In this document: one piece after another, positions 8,920-17,630 of the stretch
Layout: every line of letters begins with the position of its first letter
How positions within the stretch are numbered: the stretch's first letter is position 1
NCBI RefSeq assembly: GCF_004342005.1
Contig: NZ_SMBX01000001.1
Span: 434,001 to 498,000 of the forward strand
DNA length: 64,000 nt
Reading direction: 5' to 3'
Origin: Paracandidimonas soli
Lineage (GTDB): Bacteria > Pseudomonadota > Gammaproteobacteria > Burkholderiales > Burkholderiaceae_B
The notes under the pieces: model-generated
Seen by the model: the letters and a program-made list of their open reading frames with translations, nothing else
What the model was told of the DNA's origin: nothing
Databases searched by the model: none
Translations under genes and position numbers: made by a program

Positions 8920-10896
8920 ATGAAATCGCTGCTCTCCAAGTGGACTTTGGGAAAAAAGATCGCATTTCTGGGTGTGCTGAGCCTGGTTATGTTCGCCGTT
9001 CCGGCAGTACTCTATATACAAAGCGTCAATGCCGTCATTGAGCACAAAAGGCTGGAGGTGGCGGGCGTCGAACCGGCCAGCCTGCTGCTGCAGGTAGTCA
9101 GGCAGGTACAGCAGCATCGAGGACTGTCCAACATGGTGCTTAGCGGAAATGCGGCAATGCAGGATCAGCGGCGCCAGGTCGGGCAAAAGACACATGCATC
9201 ATTCCAGGCACTGGATGCCAGTCTTGCGCGGACAGGGGCGGATACCGCCGGCATACGGCGCGATATCGAAGCCATTCGCAAGGATTGGGAGTCGCTGCAG
9301 GCAGGAGTGGATGGCTCGCGTCTTGCCGCGGAACAGAGCTTCCAGTCGCATGTCGGCCTGGTGGCGCGCCTGTTACTGGCCGAGGACGCCATCCTGGACG
9401 CCTATCGCCTCTCGCTTGACCAGAACCGGGACACCAATGCGCTAGTGCAGGGCGTCTTCGGCTCCTTGCCGCTGCTGACGGAAGAACTCGGGCAACTGAG
9501 GGCACTGGGAGCCGCGGCGCTGACCCGGCGCAGCCTGACGTCCGACCAGCGCCTGGCGATCATCGGCAACCTGCAGCGCGCCGAAGAGTTCCGGTTGCGT
9601 ACAGCGCGCATGTTCGACAAGGCATATCAGAGCAATCCCATGCTCAGGGAGCGCCTGGCTGGCGTTACCGCCGAAGCCGACCGCCAGGCCCAGGCCGTGC
9701 TGCGCATGGCGCAGGATCAGGTGATCCAGGCGACCGGTCTGAATGCCTCGGGAGAGCAGTACTTCGGCACCATGACGGCGGCGATCGACGGCCAGTTCAA
9801 CGTCGTCGACGATGTCATCGGAGCCACGGGCGATGTGCTGCAGGCCCAGGTTTCCGATATGCGCAACACCGAGATGCTGCTGCTGGGCGGAGCCATTGCC
9901 ATGAGCCTGCTGCTGGCGGGCGCCAGCCTGATGATATCGCGCGCCATCACCCGCCCCATTGCCGTATCGGTGGACATGGCCAGGAAGGTGGCGGATCGCG
10001 ACCTGACCGGGCGCGTCGCCGTCGTGGGCCGCGATGAGTCCGCGCAATTGCTGCAGGCGCTGAACACCATGAGCGAGAGCCTGGCGCAAACCGTCAATGG
10101 TGTTCGCTCCAGCATCGGCAGCATCAACCTGGCGTCGCATGAAATCGCCGCCGGCAACCGCGACCTCTCGCAGCGCACGGAGACTCAGGCGGCCAACCTT
10201 GAGCAGACGGCGGCCGCCATGCAGCAATTGACGGCGACCGTGCAGCAGAACGACAGCCATGCAAGGCAGGCGAACAGCCTCGTGAATTCCACCACGACGC
10301 TGGCGGAACAGGGCGGTCAGGTCATGCAGCAGGTGGTCGAGTCCATGGGAACGATTTCATCCAGCTCGCAACGCATGGCGGAAATCATCAGCGTCATCGA
10401 AGGCATCGCTTTCCAGACCAATATCCTTGCGCTGAATGCCGCTGTCGAAGCGGCGCGGGCCGGTGAGCAGGGACGCGGTTTCGCCGTGGTGGCCAGCGAG
10501 GTCCGCAGCCTGGCGCAGCGCTCGGCCAATGCCGCCAAGGAGATCAAGGACCTGATCGATCATTCGGTCGAGCAAGTCACGAAGGGCAGCGGACATGTGG
10601 GCCATGCCGGCCAGACCATGCTGCAGATCGTCGACGCAGTGAAGAAGGTGGAGGATCTCATGGGAGAAATCCATGTAGCCAGCGCCGAGCAGACGTCAGG
10701 GATCGAGCAGGTAAATCAGGCCATCCTGCAGATCGAGGACATCACGCGCAGGAATGCGGAGCTGGTGGAAGAGGTGACCGCCGCCGCGGAAAGCCTGCGG
10801 GAGCAGACCGACGGGCTGGCACAGGCGGTGGAAACCTTCCGTTTGCCGGACCAGAGGCCGATGCTGGCTGGATCCGCGCCGCTGCAATTGGCTTGA
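8920..10896 (+). CDS. Methyl-accepting chemotaxis protein (Tsr/Tar-type membrane receptor)
   Basis: Inner-membrane chemoreceptor, about 658 residues. First membrane helix is at about residues 10-32; a periplasmic helical domain of roughly 290 residues follows (with the LLLQVVRQVQQHRGLSN stretch resembling nitrate/nitrite-sensing-like helical bundles). The second helix (MLLLGGAIAMSLLLAGASLM) is near residues 325-345, then HAMP. The cytoplasmic signalling tip contains EGIAFQTNILALNAAVEAARAGEQGRGFAVVASEVR, the CheA/CheW contact site. No NWETF-type CheR pentapeptide is seen at the C-terminus. I use the ATG at 8920, preceded by GGAAG; the longer frame from 8815 adds a Cys-rich, unconserved stretch. 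Monocistronic. Ligand unknown. Confidence 0.92.
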   Translation: MKSLLSKWTLGKKIAFLGVLSLVMFAVPAVLYIQSVNAVIEHKRLEVAGVEPASLLLQVVRQVQQHRGLSNMVLSGNAAMQDQRRQVGQKTHASFQALDASLARTGADTAGIRRDIEAIRKDWESLQAGVDGSRLAAEQSFQSHVGLVARLLLAEDAILDAYRLSLDQNRDTNALVQGVFGSLPLLTEELGQLRALGAAALTRRSLTSDQRLAIIGNLQRAEEFRLRTARMFDKAYQSNPMLRERLAGVTAEADRQAQAVLRMAQDQVIQATGLNASGEQYFGTMTAAIDGQFNVVDDVIGATGDVLQAQVSDMRNTEMLLLGGAIAMSLLLAGASLMISRAITRPIAVSVDMARKVADRDLTGRVAVVGRDESAQLLQALNTMSESLAQTVNGVRSSIGSINLASHEIAAGNRDLSQRTETQAANLEQTAAAMQQLTATVQQNDSHARQANSLVNSTTTLAEQGGQVMQQVVESMGTISSSSQRMAEIISVIEGIAFQTNILALNAAVEAARAGEQGRGFAVVASEVRSLAQRSANAAKEIKDLIDHSVEQVTKGSGHVGHAGQTMLQIVDAVKKVEDLMGEIHVASAEQTSGIEQVNQAILQIEDITRRNAELVEEVTAAAESLREQTDGLAQAVETFRLPDQRPMLAGSAPLQLA

Positions 10897-10999
10897 TGCA
10901 GCCAAGAGCTGCGGCCAGCTTTCAGTCCTGGCGGTTGCCATCCGGCAGCCTCGCGGCTTGCGTCCGGTCCAAGTGCGCCTTGCCTGGGTCCTGGGCGCG

Positions 11000-12184
11000 C
11001 TACAGCCGGTGCCGTCGGTCTCCCTGCTGGAATCCCAGCAGGGGCGCCTCGACGCCCCTGGCAATCGCCAGCACTTTGAACAGTTCTCCCATTTCTGCTT
11101 CCGACAGCAGCTTCTGCACGGCCGCCAGGGCCATCGCCTGTTCCATGCCGTCCGCAGCGCCGTTCAGGGGCAGGTGTGCCATCAGGCCGCAGTTCAATAG
11201 AAAACGGGCCTGGCTGGTGTAGCCCATCACATCCAGGCCGGCTTCCAGCGCCGTGTCCGCCATGGCAGTGAAGTCCACGTGCGCCGTGATGTCCTGCAGG
11301 CCGGGGTAGGCCAGCGGATCGCTGTGCGCATGATGGCGGAAATGACACATCAGCGTGCCTTCGGCGCGCTGCGGATGGTAATACTCGTGGCGGGGAAAGC
11401 CATAGTCGATCAGCAGCGCCGCGCCGCGCCGCAGCCAGTCGCCCATGCCGCGTATCCATGCCTCGGCCTGCAGGTTGATTTCCGACCGGTAGCCCGGATA
11501 GGCGGGCATGCGCTGTTCCAGCGCCCGTGCCAACTGAGGGGGCGCTTCGCGCTGAGCCATGGCGAAGGCATCGTCTTCGCATACGATGCCAAGCTCATGC
11601 AGCGCGCCGTCTTCCTGCCAGCGAAACAGGTGCACGGGCATGGCGTCCATGACCTCATTGGCGATGACGCAGCCTTCGAAGCCGTCCGGCAGGGCATCCA
11701 GCCAGCGCACATCCGCCTGCAGTGGCGCCAGCCGGTCGAACTGGCGTTCCTTCAGGTCCGCCGACACTTCCATGATCCGGTACTTCGGCTCGATGCCCAG
11801 GTCGCGCAGCGCGGGGATCAGGCTGGCGGCCAGCGCACCGGAGCCTGCGCCGAACTCCAGGACGGAGTCCGAGCCGCTGGCGCGCAGCACCTGCGCAACC
11901 TGGGCCGCCAGCGTCCTGCCGAACAAGGGTGTCAGCTCGGGAGCGGTGGTGAAATCGCCGCCCAGAGTCGCGCCGCCGAACTTCGTGGAGCCCGCCGCGT
12001 AGTAGCCGAGGCTGGGGGCGTACAGTGTGTGATGCATCCATTGATCGAATGGAAGGAAGCCGCCGGGCGCTTGCCGGATTTGTTCCGCAAGGTATCGGGC
12101 GACAGCGGCCTGGTGCTCGCGGGCCTCCGGCTCCAGGGGAGGGAGCCCCGAGGGCAGGTTGCGGCTGGTTTGCGGGTCTGTCAT
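11000..12184 (-). CDS. MidA/NDUFAF7-family SAM-dependent methyltransferase
   Basis: A 394-residue cytoplasmic protein of the DUF185 family, homologous to mitochondrial NDUFAF7/MidA, a protein arginine methyltransferase needed for complex I assembly. Key parts: MHHTLYAPSLGYYAAGSTKFGGATLGGDFTTAPELTPLFG near residues 50-90, the SAM motif VLEFGAGSGALAASLIPAL near 110-128, IMEVSADLKERQ as the acidic post-II motif, and VIANEVMDAMPV. The ATG overlaps the stop of the upstream small membrane protein by four bases. In bacteria the substrate is not settled. The protein is full length with no unusual feature. Confidence 0.88.
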   Translation of the reverse strand: MTDPQTSRNLPSGLPPLEPEAREHQAAVARYLAEQIRQAPGGFLPFDQWMHHTLYAPSLGYYAAGSTKFGGATLGGDFTTAPELTPLFGRTLAAQVAQVLRASGSDSVLEFGAGSGALAASLIPALRDLGIEPKYRIMEVSADLKERQFDRLAPLQADVRWLDALPDGFEGCVIANEVMDAMPVHLFRWQEDGALHELGIVCEDDAFAMAQREAPPQLARALEQRMPAYPGYRSEINLQAEAWIRGMGDWLRRGAALLIDYGFPRHEYYHPQRAEGTLMCHFRHHAHSDPLAYPGLQDITAHVDFTAMADTALEAGLDVMGYTSQARFLLNCGLMAHLPLNGAADGMEQAMALAAVQKLLSEAEMGELFKVLAIARGVEAPLLGFQQGDRRHRL

Positions 12185-12396
12185 GGCTCGTTCCGGTGTC
12201 TGGTGTCCTGATGTTCCGGATCATCGCGCTCATCCGGCGACTGGCGCTTGAGCACGAGCAGGCTGTGGCACATGGCGATCAGGAAAGAGATCAGCAAGGC
12301 CACGATCAGCGCGACAATGAAGTTGTCGAGTATGAACCAGAGCGGAATGCTCAATAGCAGCGACAATAGTGCCGGGGCGCGGACCAGGTCTTTCAT
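12181..12396 (-). CDS. Small two-helix membrane protein of unknown function
   Basis: A 71-residue protein. After a short basic start (MKDLVRAP) it has two likely membrane segments, about residues 8-26 (LLSLLLSIPLWFILDNFIV) and 27-47 (ALIVALLISFLIAMCHSLLVL), and a hydrophilic, charged tail. Its stop overlaps the start of the MidA-like gene (ATGA), so the pair is probably one transcription unit with this gene first. The arrangement, not homology, supports it being real; I do not recognise a named family. It may be a small membrane partner of respiratory assembly, but that is only context. Confidence 0.62.
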   Translation of the reverse strand: MKDLVRAPALLSLLLSIPLWFILDNFIVALIVALLISFLIAMCHSLLVLKRQSPDERDDPEHQDTRHRNEP

Positions 12397-12513
12397 AAAG
12401 GCGTGCCGGGGGCGATGGAAACGGAAACAGGCATTTTAGCCGGATAGAAAATATCCCCGGTGGGCGTATCCGGGCGAAACCCTACGGAACTCTTTTCCTG
12501 GGAGCGATATGAG

Positions 12514-12553
12514 GAGAAGGCCTGGAGAGGCGTCGCCCGCTCCAGGCCTTCTC
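12514..12553 (-). terminator. Hairpin downstream of the proline-racemase-family gene
   Basis: A 14-bp perfect inverted repeat (GAGAAGGCCTGGAG and its complement, loop of 12 bases) lies 21 bases past the stop of the minus-strand racemase-family gene, the last gene of its operon. There is no clear U-tract after it on that strand, so it may act as an mRNA 3'-end stabiliser or a weak terminator. Confidence 0.5.
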
Positions 12554-12574
12554 GTTTCTGCGATCCGGGAACGA

Positions 12575-13588
12575 TCAGCGCACGATGAAGCCGGCGCCGA
12601 CGGGATCGTTGCGGTCGATGTTCCAGCGCGCCGTTCCCAGGATGCTGGCTGTCCCCTTGACAGTGGGGCGCACGCCGCGCTTGCCGTTCAGGTCCACCTC
12701 GCCCAGCAGGCAGCCTTCGAAAGTGCCGCTGCCCAACAGGCCTTCGGACTTGATGGGCTGGTTGAAGCCCAGCTTGCCGCGCGCCTCGAACATGGCCATC
12801 ATCGCGCTGGTGCCGGTCCCGCCGGGCGAACGGTCGAGCTGGCCGCCGCTGAATACGTGCACGTTCTTGTAGAAAGCCCCTTCGATTGTCGGCTGATGCC
12901 AGAAAGTGATGAAGTTCAGGTCGTTGATGTGCGCCTGGGTGGGATGCTGGATCTTGTACTGGGCATTGATCTGCTCGCGCGCGGCCAGCCCCATCTGGAT
13001 CAGGGTCTTGCCGTTTTCGGGCGCGATGCGCAGAGCCGTCTGCGACAGGTCGATAATGCCGAAGTAGTTGCCGCCCCATACGATGTCGGCCTTGACCTCG
13101 CCGTAGCCGGGCAGCACCACGGGCAGGTCCTGCGCTTCGACATAGGCTGGCACGTTCTCGAACTGCGTCGTCAGCACCTCATCCTGCGTGGCGTCGACTT
13201 CCGCCACCACCAGGCCCGCCGTGGTCTCGAAGCGGATCGTGGTCTTGCCGTCCGGATTGCGGGGCACCATGCCCATGGCCACCATCACCATGGCCACCGC
13301 GATCGTGCCATGGCCGCACATGTGAGAATACGTGTGTCCATCGATATAGATCAGGCCGGCATCGTAGTCGGCGCTGGAGGGAGGCGTCAGGAACACGCCG
13401 AACATATCGTTATGGCCGCGCGGCTCGCGCATCAGCGCCTTGCGCAGCCAGTCGTAGTGCTCCACCAGGAAGGCGCGCTTCTCGACCACGGTGGAATTCA
13501 CCGGGTACGGCACGCCGCTGTGGATGATGCAAAGGGGCTCGCCCTCGGTGTGGGTATAGATTACGTCAAAGACGTCCTGCTTCTGCAT
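12575..13588 (-). CDS. Proline racemase superfamily enzyme (hydroxyproline epimerase/dehydratase-like), second catalytic Cys replaced by Gly
   Basis: A 337-residue cytoplasmic enzyme of the PrpF-fold proline racemase superfamily, which includes proline racemase, 4-hydroxyproline 2-epimerase and 3-hydroxyproline dehydratases. The first acid/base motif HMCGHGT is intact (Cys91). At the second motif the sequence is DRSPGGTGTS, with Gly256 where two-base racemases and epimerases have Cys (SPCGTG); known dehydratases have Thr there. With only one catalytic thiol it is unlikely to be a normal racemase and may be a dehydratase or another one-base enzyme. It ends a five-gene minus-strand operon for a polyamine-type ABC importer, about 10 bases after the permease gene, so it probably acts on the imported amino acid or betaine. 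Confidence 0.88.
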   Translation of the reverse strand: MQKQDVFDVIYTHTEGEPLCIIHSGVPYPVNSTVVEKRAFLVEHYDWLRKALMREPRGHNDMFGVFLTPPSSADYDAGLIYIDGHTYSHMCGHGTIAVAMVMVAMGMVPRNPDGKTTIRFETTAGLVVAEVDATQDEVLTTQFENVPAYVEAQDLPVVLPGYGEVKADIVWGGNYFGIIDLSQTALRIAPENGKTLIQMGLAAREQINAQYKIQHPTQAHINDLNFITFWHQPTIEGAFYKNVHVFSGGQLDRSPGGTGTSAMMAMFEARGKLGFNQPIKSEGLLGSGTFEGCLLGEVDLNGKRGVRPTVKGTASILGTARWNIDRNDPVGAGFIVR

Positions 13589-13597
13589 GAAGTGCTC

Positions 13598-14404
13598 CTA
13601 TGTTTCCTGCCGGCCTGATTTCCCGTCGGAAAGCAGGTCCAGGCCAATGGTCATATCCAGTACTGTGATAACGATGATGGCAATCAGGATCGTCACGGCA
13701 GAGATGGCTGCGATCGTGGGATCCACGGAATACTGCACATAATTGAAGAGCTGAACCGGGATAGTGTTCAGCGCGCCCGTCGTGTTGAACATCGACAGCT
13801 CGACGTTGATCCACGAGGTGATGAATCCGAAAATCGCGCCTGTGATCAGGCCCGGGCGCAGCAATGGCAAGGTGATCCGCGCAAAGGTCTGCCAGGGCGA
13901 TGCGCCCAGGTCCGCCGAGGCCTGCTCCAGCGCCAGGTGATCCGGGGTGATGAGGCTGGACACCGACTTTATGATGAAGGGCGTGACGATCACCACGTGC
14001 CCGACCAGCAGGGCCAGAAACGTCTGGGAAAAGCCGAAGTAACCGGTGAACTGCAGCAGCGCCGAGCCCAGAACCAGATAAGGGAGAACCAGCGGCGAGG
14101 CGAACATGGCAGCCAGGAACTGGCGACCCGGGAAGGCATAGCGGGCCAGCGCCAGGGAACTGGGAATGGCGATCGCGATGCCCGCCAGCGTGGCGGCGGC
14201 GGCCAGCAGCGTGCTCATCAGAAAGGACTGGACATAGGTCGGGTCGGCCAGGATGGCGCCATACCACTTGAGGGTCAGGCCTTCGGGCGGAAAGCTCAGA
14301 TAACGCGTCTCGGTCAGGGATGCCCCGATGATGATGACCAGTGGCATTACCAGAAACGCCATGGCGGCCCAGGAAATTGCGGTTACGAGTATGCGCACGA
14401 ACAT
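13598..14404 (-). CDS. Spermidine/putrescine-type ABC transporter permease (PotC-like)
   Basis: A 268-residue inner-membrane permease of the PotC/PotI type, with about six predicted helices. The EAA loop LALEQASADLGASPWQTFARITLPLLRPGLITG is near residues 170-205. The N-terminus (first helix, then SLTETRYLSFPPEGLTLKWY) matches PotC-type proteins. It lies six bases after the PotB-like permease and ten before the racemase-family gene, so it is inside the same operon. Substrate is probably a small cationic or zwitterionic amino-acid derivative, inferred from the operon and not from this protein. Confidence 0.92.
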   Translation of the reverse strand: MFVRILVTAISWAAMAFLVMPLVIIIGASLTETRYLSFPPEGLTLKWYGAILADPTYVQSFLMSTLLAAAATLAGIAIAIPSSLALARYAFPGRQFLAAMFASPLVLPYLVLGSALLQFTGYFGFSQTFLALLVGHVVIVTPFIIKSVSSLITPDHLALEQASADLGASPWQTFARITLPLLRPGLITGAIFGFITSWINVELSMFNTTGALNTIPVQLFNYVQYSVDPTIAAISAVTILIAIIVITVLDMTIGLDLLSDGKSGRQET

Positions 14405-14409
14405 GATGA

Positions 14410-15246
14410 TCAGCCTCCCCGGACATGGCCGGCCCGATTGGCAAGGGCGACCAGCGCCAGTGTCAATACCAGCAAGACGATGCTCAGCGCGCCGCCGTAA
14501 TTGAAGTTGAAGACTGTGCTGTATTGTTGGTAGATCAGCATGGACAGCACTGTCACGCGCCCGCCGGACAACAAGGCTGGAGTTACATAGGCGCTGACCG
14601 CAAGAGCGAACACCATGATCGCGCCCGATGCCAGGCCCGGCAGCGACAAAGGCAGCGTGACGTGCAGGAAAGTCCTGAACGGACTCGCGCCCAGGTCGGA
14701 CGAAGCGTATTCGAGCCCTCGGTTCATCTGTGACAGGGATGTGCCAACCGCCAGCACCACGAAAGGGAGCAGGATATAGACCATGCCGATCAGGATGCCC
14801 GTCTCGGTTCCGATGAAGCGTATCGGCGTGTCAATCAGTCCCAGGGCGCGCAAGGTATCGTTGACCTGGCCGTTCCGGCCCAGCATGATCATCCATCCGA
14901 ACGAGCGCACGATATTGCTGGTGAACAAAGGCACGACCAGGGCGATCACGAAGATCCGGCGCCACAGGCTGGAACGCAGGACACGCACCAGGAACCAGGC
15001 CAGGGGATAGCCCAGCAGCAGGCAGATCAAGGTAGTGAATAATGCAATCCTGAACGTCACCAGGATCACATCCCAGTGATACTGATCCAGCAGGATGCGG
15101 GCATAGTGCTGAAGGCTTGCGCCTTGCCAGCCCTCCGCCATCAGGCTCGACAGCAGCACGACACCCAGCGGCACCAGGAAAAACGCCAGGAAGATCAGGC
15201 ATGGCAGCGCCAGCAGCAGCATCGCTTTGTGCAGATCCGATCGCAT
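14410..15246 (-). CDS. Spermidine/putrescine-type ABC transporter permease (PotB-like)
   Basis: A 278-residue inner-membrane permease of the PotB/PotH type. The first helix (about residues 9-30, MLLLALPCLIFLAFFLVPLGVVLLSSL) precedes a periplasmic loop. The transport domain contains the EAA loop (LEYASSDLGASPFRTFLHVTLPLSLPGLASG), followed by the last two helices. It starts two bases after the end of the ATPase gene, consistent with coupled translation. It forms the membrane channel with the PotC-like subunit. Confidence 0.92.
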   Translation of the reverse strand: MRSDLHKAMLLLALPCLIFLAFFLVPLGVVLLSSLMAEGWQGASLQHYARILLDQYHWDVILVTFRIALFTTLICLLLGYPLAWFLVRVLRSSLWRRIFVIALVVPLFTSNIVRSFGWMIMLGRNGQVNDTLRALGLIDTPIRFIGTETGILIGMVYILLPFVVLAVGTSLSQMNRGLEYASSDLGASPFRTFLHVTLPLSLPGLASGAIMVFALAVSAYVTPALLSGGRVTVLSMLIYQQYSTVFNFNYGGALSIVLLVLTLALVALANRAGHVRGG

Positions 15247-15248
15247 GC

Positions 15249-16292
15249 TCAGGCCTCGACGAAATGGACTTTCTGCACAGGGAAGTCCAGATGGGCCGTA
15301 TCTCCCTTCAACAAACCCAGATCATTGGCGCCGATGCGTCGTACTTCGATGGGGGTGTCGTTCAACGAGAGGTAATACGTGGTGTAGCTGCCGATATTGA
15401 CGATACTCTCCACCTGGGCAGGATGGCCCGTGCCGGGTTGTCGCGACAGCCCGATGTCCTCGGGGCGGAGCATCGCCATCACCGAGGTTGAGTCCCCGGC
15501 ATGCAGGGGCTTGAGGGCAGTGCCGCAGCAGGCCAGGCGCAGTTCGCCTTGCACGGCTTCGCAGGCCAGCAGGTTGGCGTCTCCGATGAAGTTGGCGACG
15601 AAGCGGCTGGCGGGGCGCTGATAAATTTCGTCCCCAGTGCCGATCTGCTCGATGCGGCCCTGGTTCATGACCACGATGCGGTCCGCCATGGCCATGGCTT
15701 CTTCCTGGTCGTGCGTCACGAAGATAAAAGAGATGCCCAGTTTTTCCTGCAGCGCCTTGAGCTCGCGCTGCATGTGTTTGCGCAGCTTCATGTCCAGGGC
15801 CGACAGAGGTTCGTCCAGCAGCAGCAGTTTTGGTCGGTTGACGATGGCGCGCGCCAGGGCCACGCGCTGGCGCTGGCCGCCAGACATATCGGCGGGATAG
15901 CGTTCGGCCAAGGACTCCAGGCCCACCATCTCCAGCGCCCGCAGGGCGCGCTCACGCGCTTCGGAACGCCTGGACCCCGCGCGCAACGGGCCATACGACA
16001 CATTCGCCAATACCGTCATGTGAGGAAACAGCGCATAGTTCTGGAATACGGTGTTCAGGGGCCGGCGATGCGGCGGCAGCGCTGTGATGTCCTGCCCTTC
16101 GATCAGCAGGCGTCCCTGGTCCGGCGCGATGAAGCCCGCCAGGGTCGCCAATAGTGTGGTCTTGCCGCAGCCGCTGGGCCCGAGCAGGGCAATGAACTCA
16201 CCCTGGTCGACCGACAGGCTGACATCGCTAAGAACCTGCACTTTCTTGTTGTAGGACTTGCTGAGATGATCGACGGTTAGCAAAGCTGCCAT
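15249..16292 (-). CDS. Spermidine/putrescine-type ABC transporter ATP-binding protein (PotA-like)
   Basis: A 347-residue cytoplasmic ATPase. Walker A GPSGCGKTT (near residue 37), Q-loop FQNYALFPHMTV, signature MSGGQRQRVALARAI and Walker B LLLLDEPLSALD are complete. The C-terminal TOBE regulatory domain begins around residue 240 (RPASRFVANFIGDANLL, later AMLRPEDIGL). It sits second in the operon after the binding-protein gene. The family also energises putrescine, betaine, mannopine and iron uptake, so the ATPase alone does not give the substrate. Confidence 0.93.
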   Translation of the reverse strand: MAALLTVDHLSKSYNKKVQVLSDVSLSVDQGEFIALLGPSGCGKTTLLATLAGFIAPDQGRLLIEGQDITALPPHRRPLNTVFQNYALFPHMTVLANVSYGPLRAGSRRSEARERALRALEMVGLESLAERYPADMSGGQRQRVALARAIVNRPKLLLLDEPLSALDMKLRKHMQRELKALQEKLGISFIFVTHDQEEAMAMADRIVVMNQGRIEQIGTGDEIYQRPASRFVANFIGDANLLACEAVQGELRLACCGTALKPLHAGDSTSVMAMLRPEDIGLSRQPGTGHPAQVESIVNIGSYTTYYLSLNDTPIEVRRIGANDLGLLKGDTAHLDFPVQKVHFVEA

Positions 16293-16319
16293 GAAAAATC
16301 CATGTTCTGGTTGCGGGCG

Positions 16320-16341
16320 GTCAGCGCCATGCCGGCGTGAC
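16320..16341 (-). terminator. Intercistronic hairpin between binding-protein and ATPase genes
   Basis: An imperfect inverted repeat (GTCAgCGCC with GGCGTGAC, five-base loop) lies in the 108-base gap between the binding-protein gene and the downstream ATPase gene. Such hairpins often protect the upstream binding-protein message so that it is made in excess. Function is inferred from position only. Confidence 0.35.
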
Positions 16342-16400
16342 GGCCCAGATTCATCGTCAGACTGCGAGCGTGCATCGGGCTATGCCGCAGCCGCCCCGCA

Positions 16401-17456
16401 TTACTGGCGGGCCACCTCGCGGTTCCAGGCATCCGTGATCGAAGCGCGCAGCGAATTGACCTCGGTCCAGTCCAGCAGGTTCAGATTGGCGATGCTGCCG
16501 GTTGGCCCCCAGGGCATCTTGGCCGCCACCGCTTCGGGCACTACTGCATCCTTGACGGCCGGCCCCAGATACAGACGCTCCGCCAGGCAGCTTGCAGCTT
16601 CGGGAGTCAACGCCTGGTTGATGAATTGTTTGCCATTCTCCGATTGGGGCGCATCCTTGACCAGATGCAGTCGCGCGTCGGTTGCCCAGACCCCTTCCTT
16701 GGGGACTGTGAAGCCTATCGGCAGCCCCTTGTCCGCTAGGTCCCAGGCGCCCACGTTGAAGTGCGCTCCGATCACGGCCTCGCCCGACTGGAAGGCGTTG
16801 CTGGCGGCGCCCGAGCTGTCAAAATAGGTGGTCACGTCCAGGCGGCGCAGTTTTTGGTAGACGGGGCTGAGATCCGTCAGCGGTGTTTGACTGATACTGG
16901 CCAGAAACACTACGAAAGGAACGCCGGCCGAGTTCGCCGGAGACGGTACGATGACGGCGCCAGCATAGGCAGGATCCCATAAGGCTTCCCAGCTTTCAGG
17001 CGCCTTGGTGATCTCGCTGGTGTTGTACGTCAACCCCAGTGAGTAATAGCCTGCTCCCACTGCAAAGGCCTGCTGCCGACCGTCGCGATAGATGGCCTCG
17101 GGATGCAACAGCGCCATGTTGGTCACAGCTGCCGGGTCGAGTTCGGCAAGCAAGCCGTCAGCCTGGGCTATCTCACTGATGCCGCCGTCCAGAAAAGCCA
17201 CATCGATGGTGGGGCGGGCCTGCTGCTGGCGCAGCTTGGCCAGGGTCGTGTTCGATGTGCCGATTTCGGGAATCACCCTGATGCCGGTACGCGCTGTGAA
17301 CGGATCTGCGATGCAGGTCTTGAAGGCTTCGCCCCAGTTCCCGCCATACCAGGCCACACGAACCTCGCTGGCTTGCGCCATTGAGGATGCGGCGGCGCTC
17401 GCAGCGGCCAATACCAGGGCGGCGGTGAGCCGTGTCTGCAATCCTGTCTTCATCAT
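16401..17456 (-). CDS. Periplasmic solute-binding protein of a polyamine-type ABC transporter (PotD-like)
   Basis: First gene of the five-gene importer/enzyme operon; it captures substrate in the periplasm. About 351 residues with a signal peptide (MMKTGLQTRLTAALVLAAASAAASSMAQA, cleavage near residue 30). Mature-domain features include VRVAWYGGNWGEAFKTCIADPFTARTGI, DVAFLDGG near the hinge and SWEALWDPAYAGAVIVPSPANSAGV, typical of PotD/iron-type binding proteins. The ATG at 17456 has GGAG upstream with about five bases of spacing; a longer frame from 17582 runs into the divergent promoter region. Candidate ligands are hydroxyproline, proline betaine or a similar amine, from the neighbouring racemase-family gene and GlxA-type regulator. 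Confidence 0.9.
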   Translation of the reverse strand: MMKTGLQTRLTAALVLAAASAAASSMAQASEVRVAWYGGNWGEAFKTCIADPFTARTGIRVIPEIGTSNTTLAKLRQQQARPTIDVAFLDGGISEIAQADGLLAELDPAAVTNMALLHPEAIYRDGRQQAFAVGAGYYSLGLTYNTSEITKAPESWEALWDPAYAGAVIVPSPANSAGVPFVVFLASISQTPLTDLSPVYQKLRRLDVTTYFDSSGAASNAFQSGEAVIGAHFNVGAWDLADKGLPIGFTVPKEGVWATDARLHLVKDAPQSENGKQFINQALTPEAASCLAERLYLGPAVKDAVVPEAVAAKMPWGPTGSIANLNLLDWTEVNSLRASITDAWNREVARQ

Positions 17457-17630
17457 GTCGTCTCCATGTTTTTCTAATGAGTCCTGCGTGAGCAGAGGAG
17501 TGTCCGGGGCATGTGCGGCAATATCCATGGACATACATATCTTGACGGCATTATTTGTCTGTAAATTGTAGGATAACGACAAAAAAATGTATTATTACGA
17601 CATAGCCCTGAGCCAGGAACAGATGCCGAT
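17457..17630. promoter_or_regulatory. Divergent promoter region between importer operon and its putative regulator
   Basis: This 174-base gap separates the two start codons. It becomes AT-rich toward the regulator gene and contains an inverted repeat TTTGTC-N18-GACAAA at 17554-17583, a plausible operator for a dimeric AraC/GlxA-type regulator. A TTGACG hexamer is at 17542-17547, but no well-spaced -10 follows it. Operator function is inference. Confidence 0.45.
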
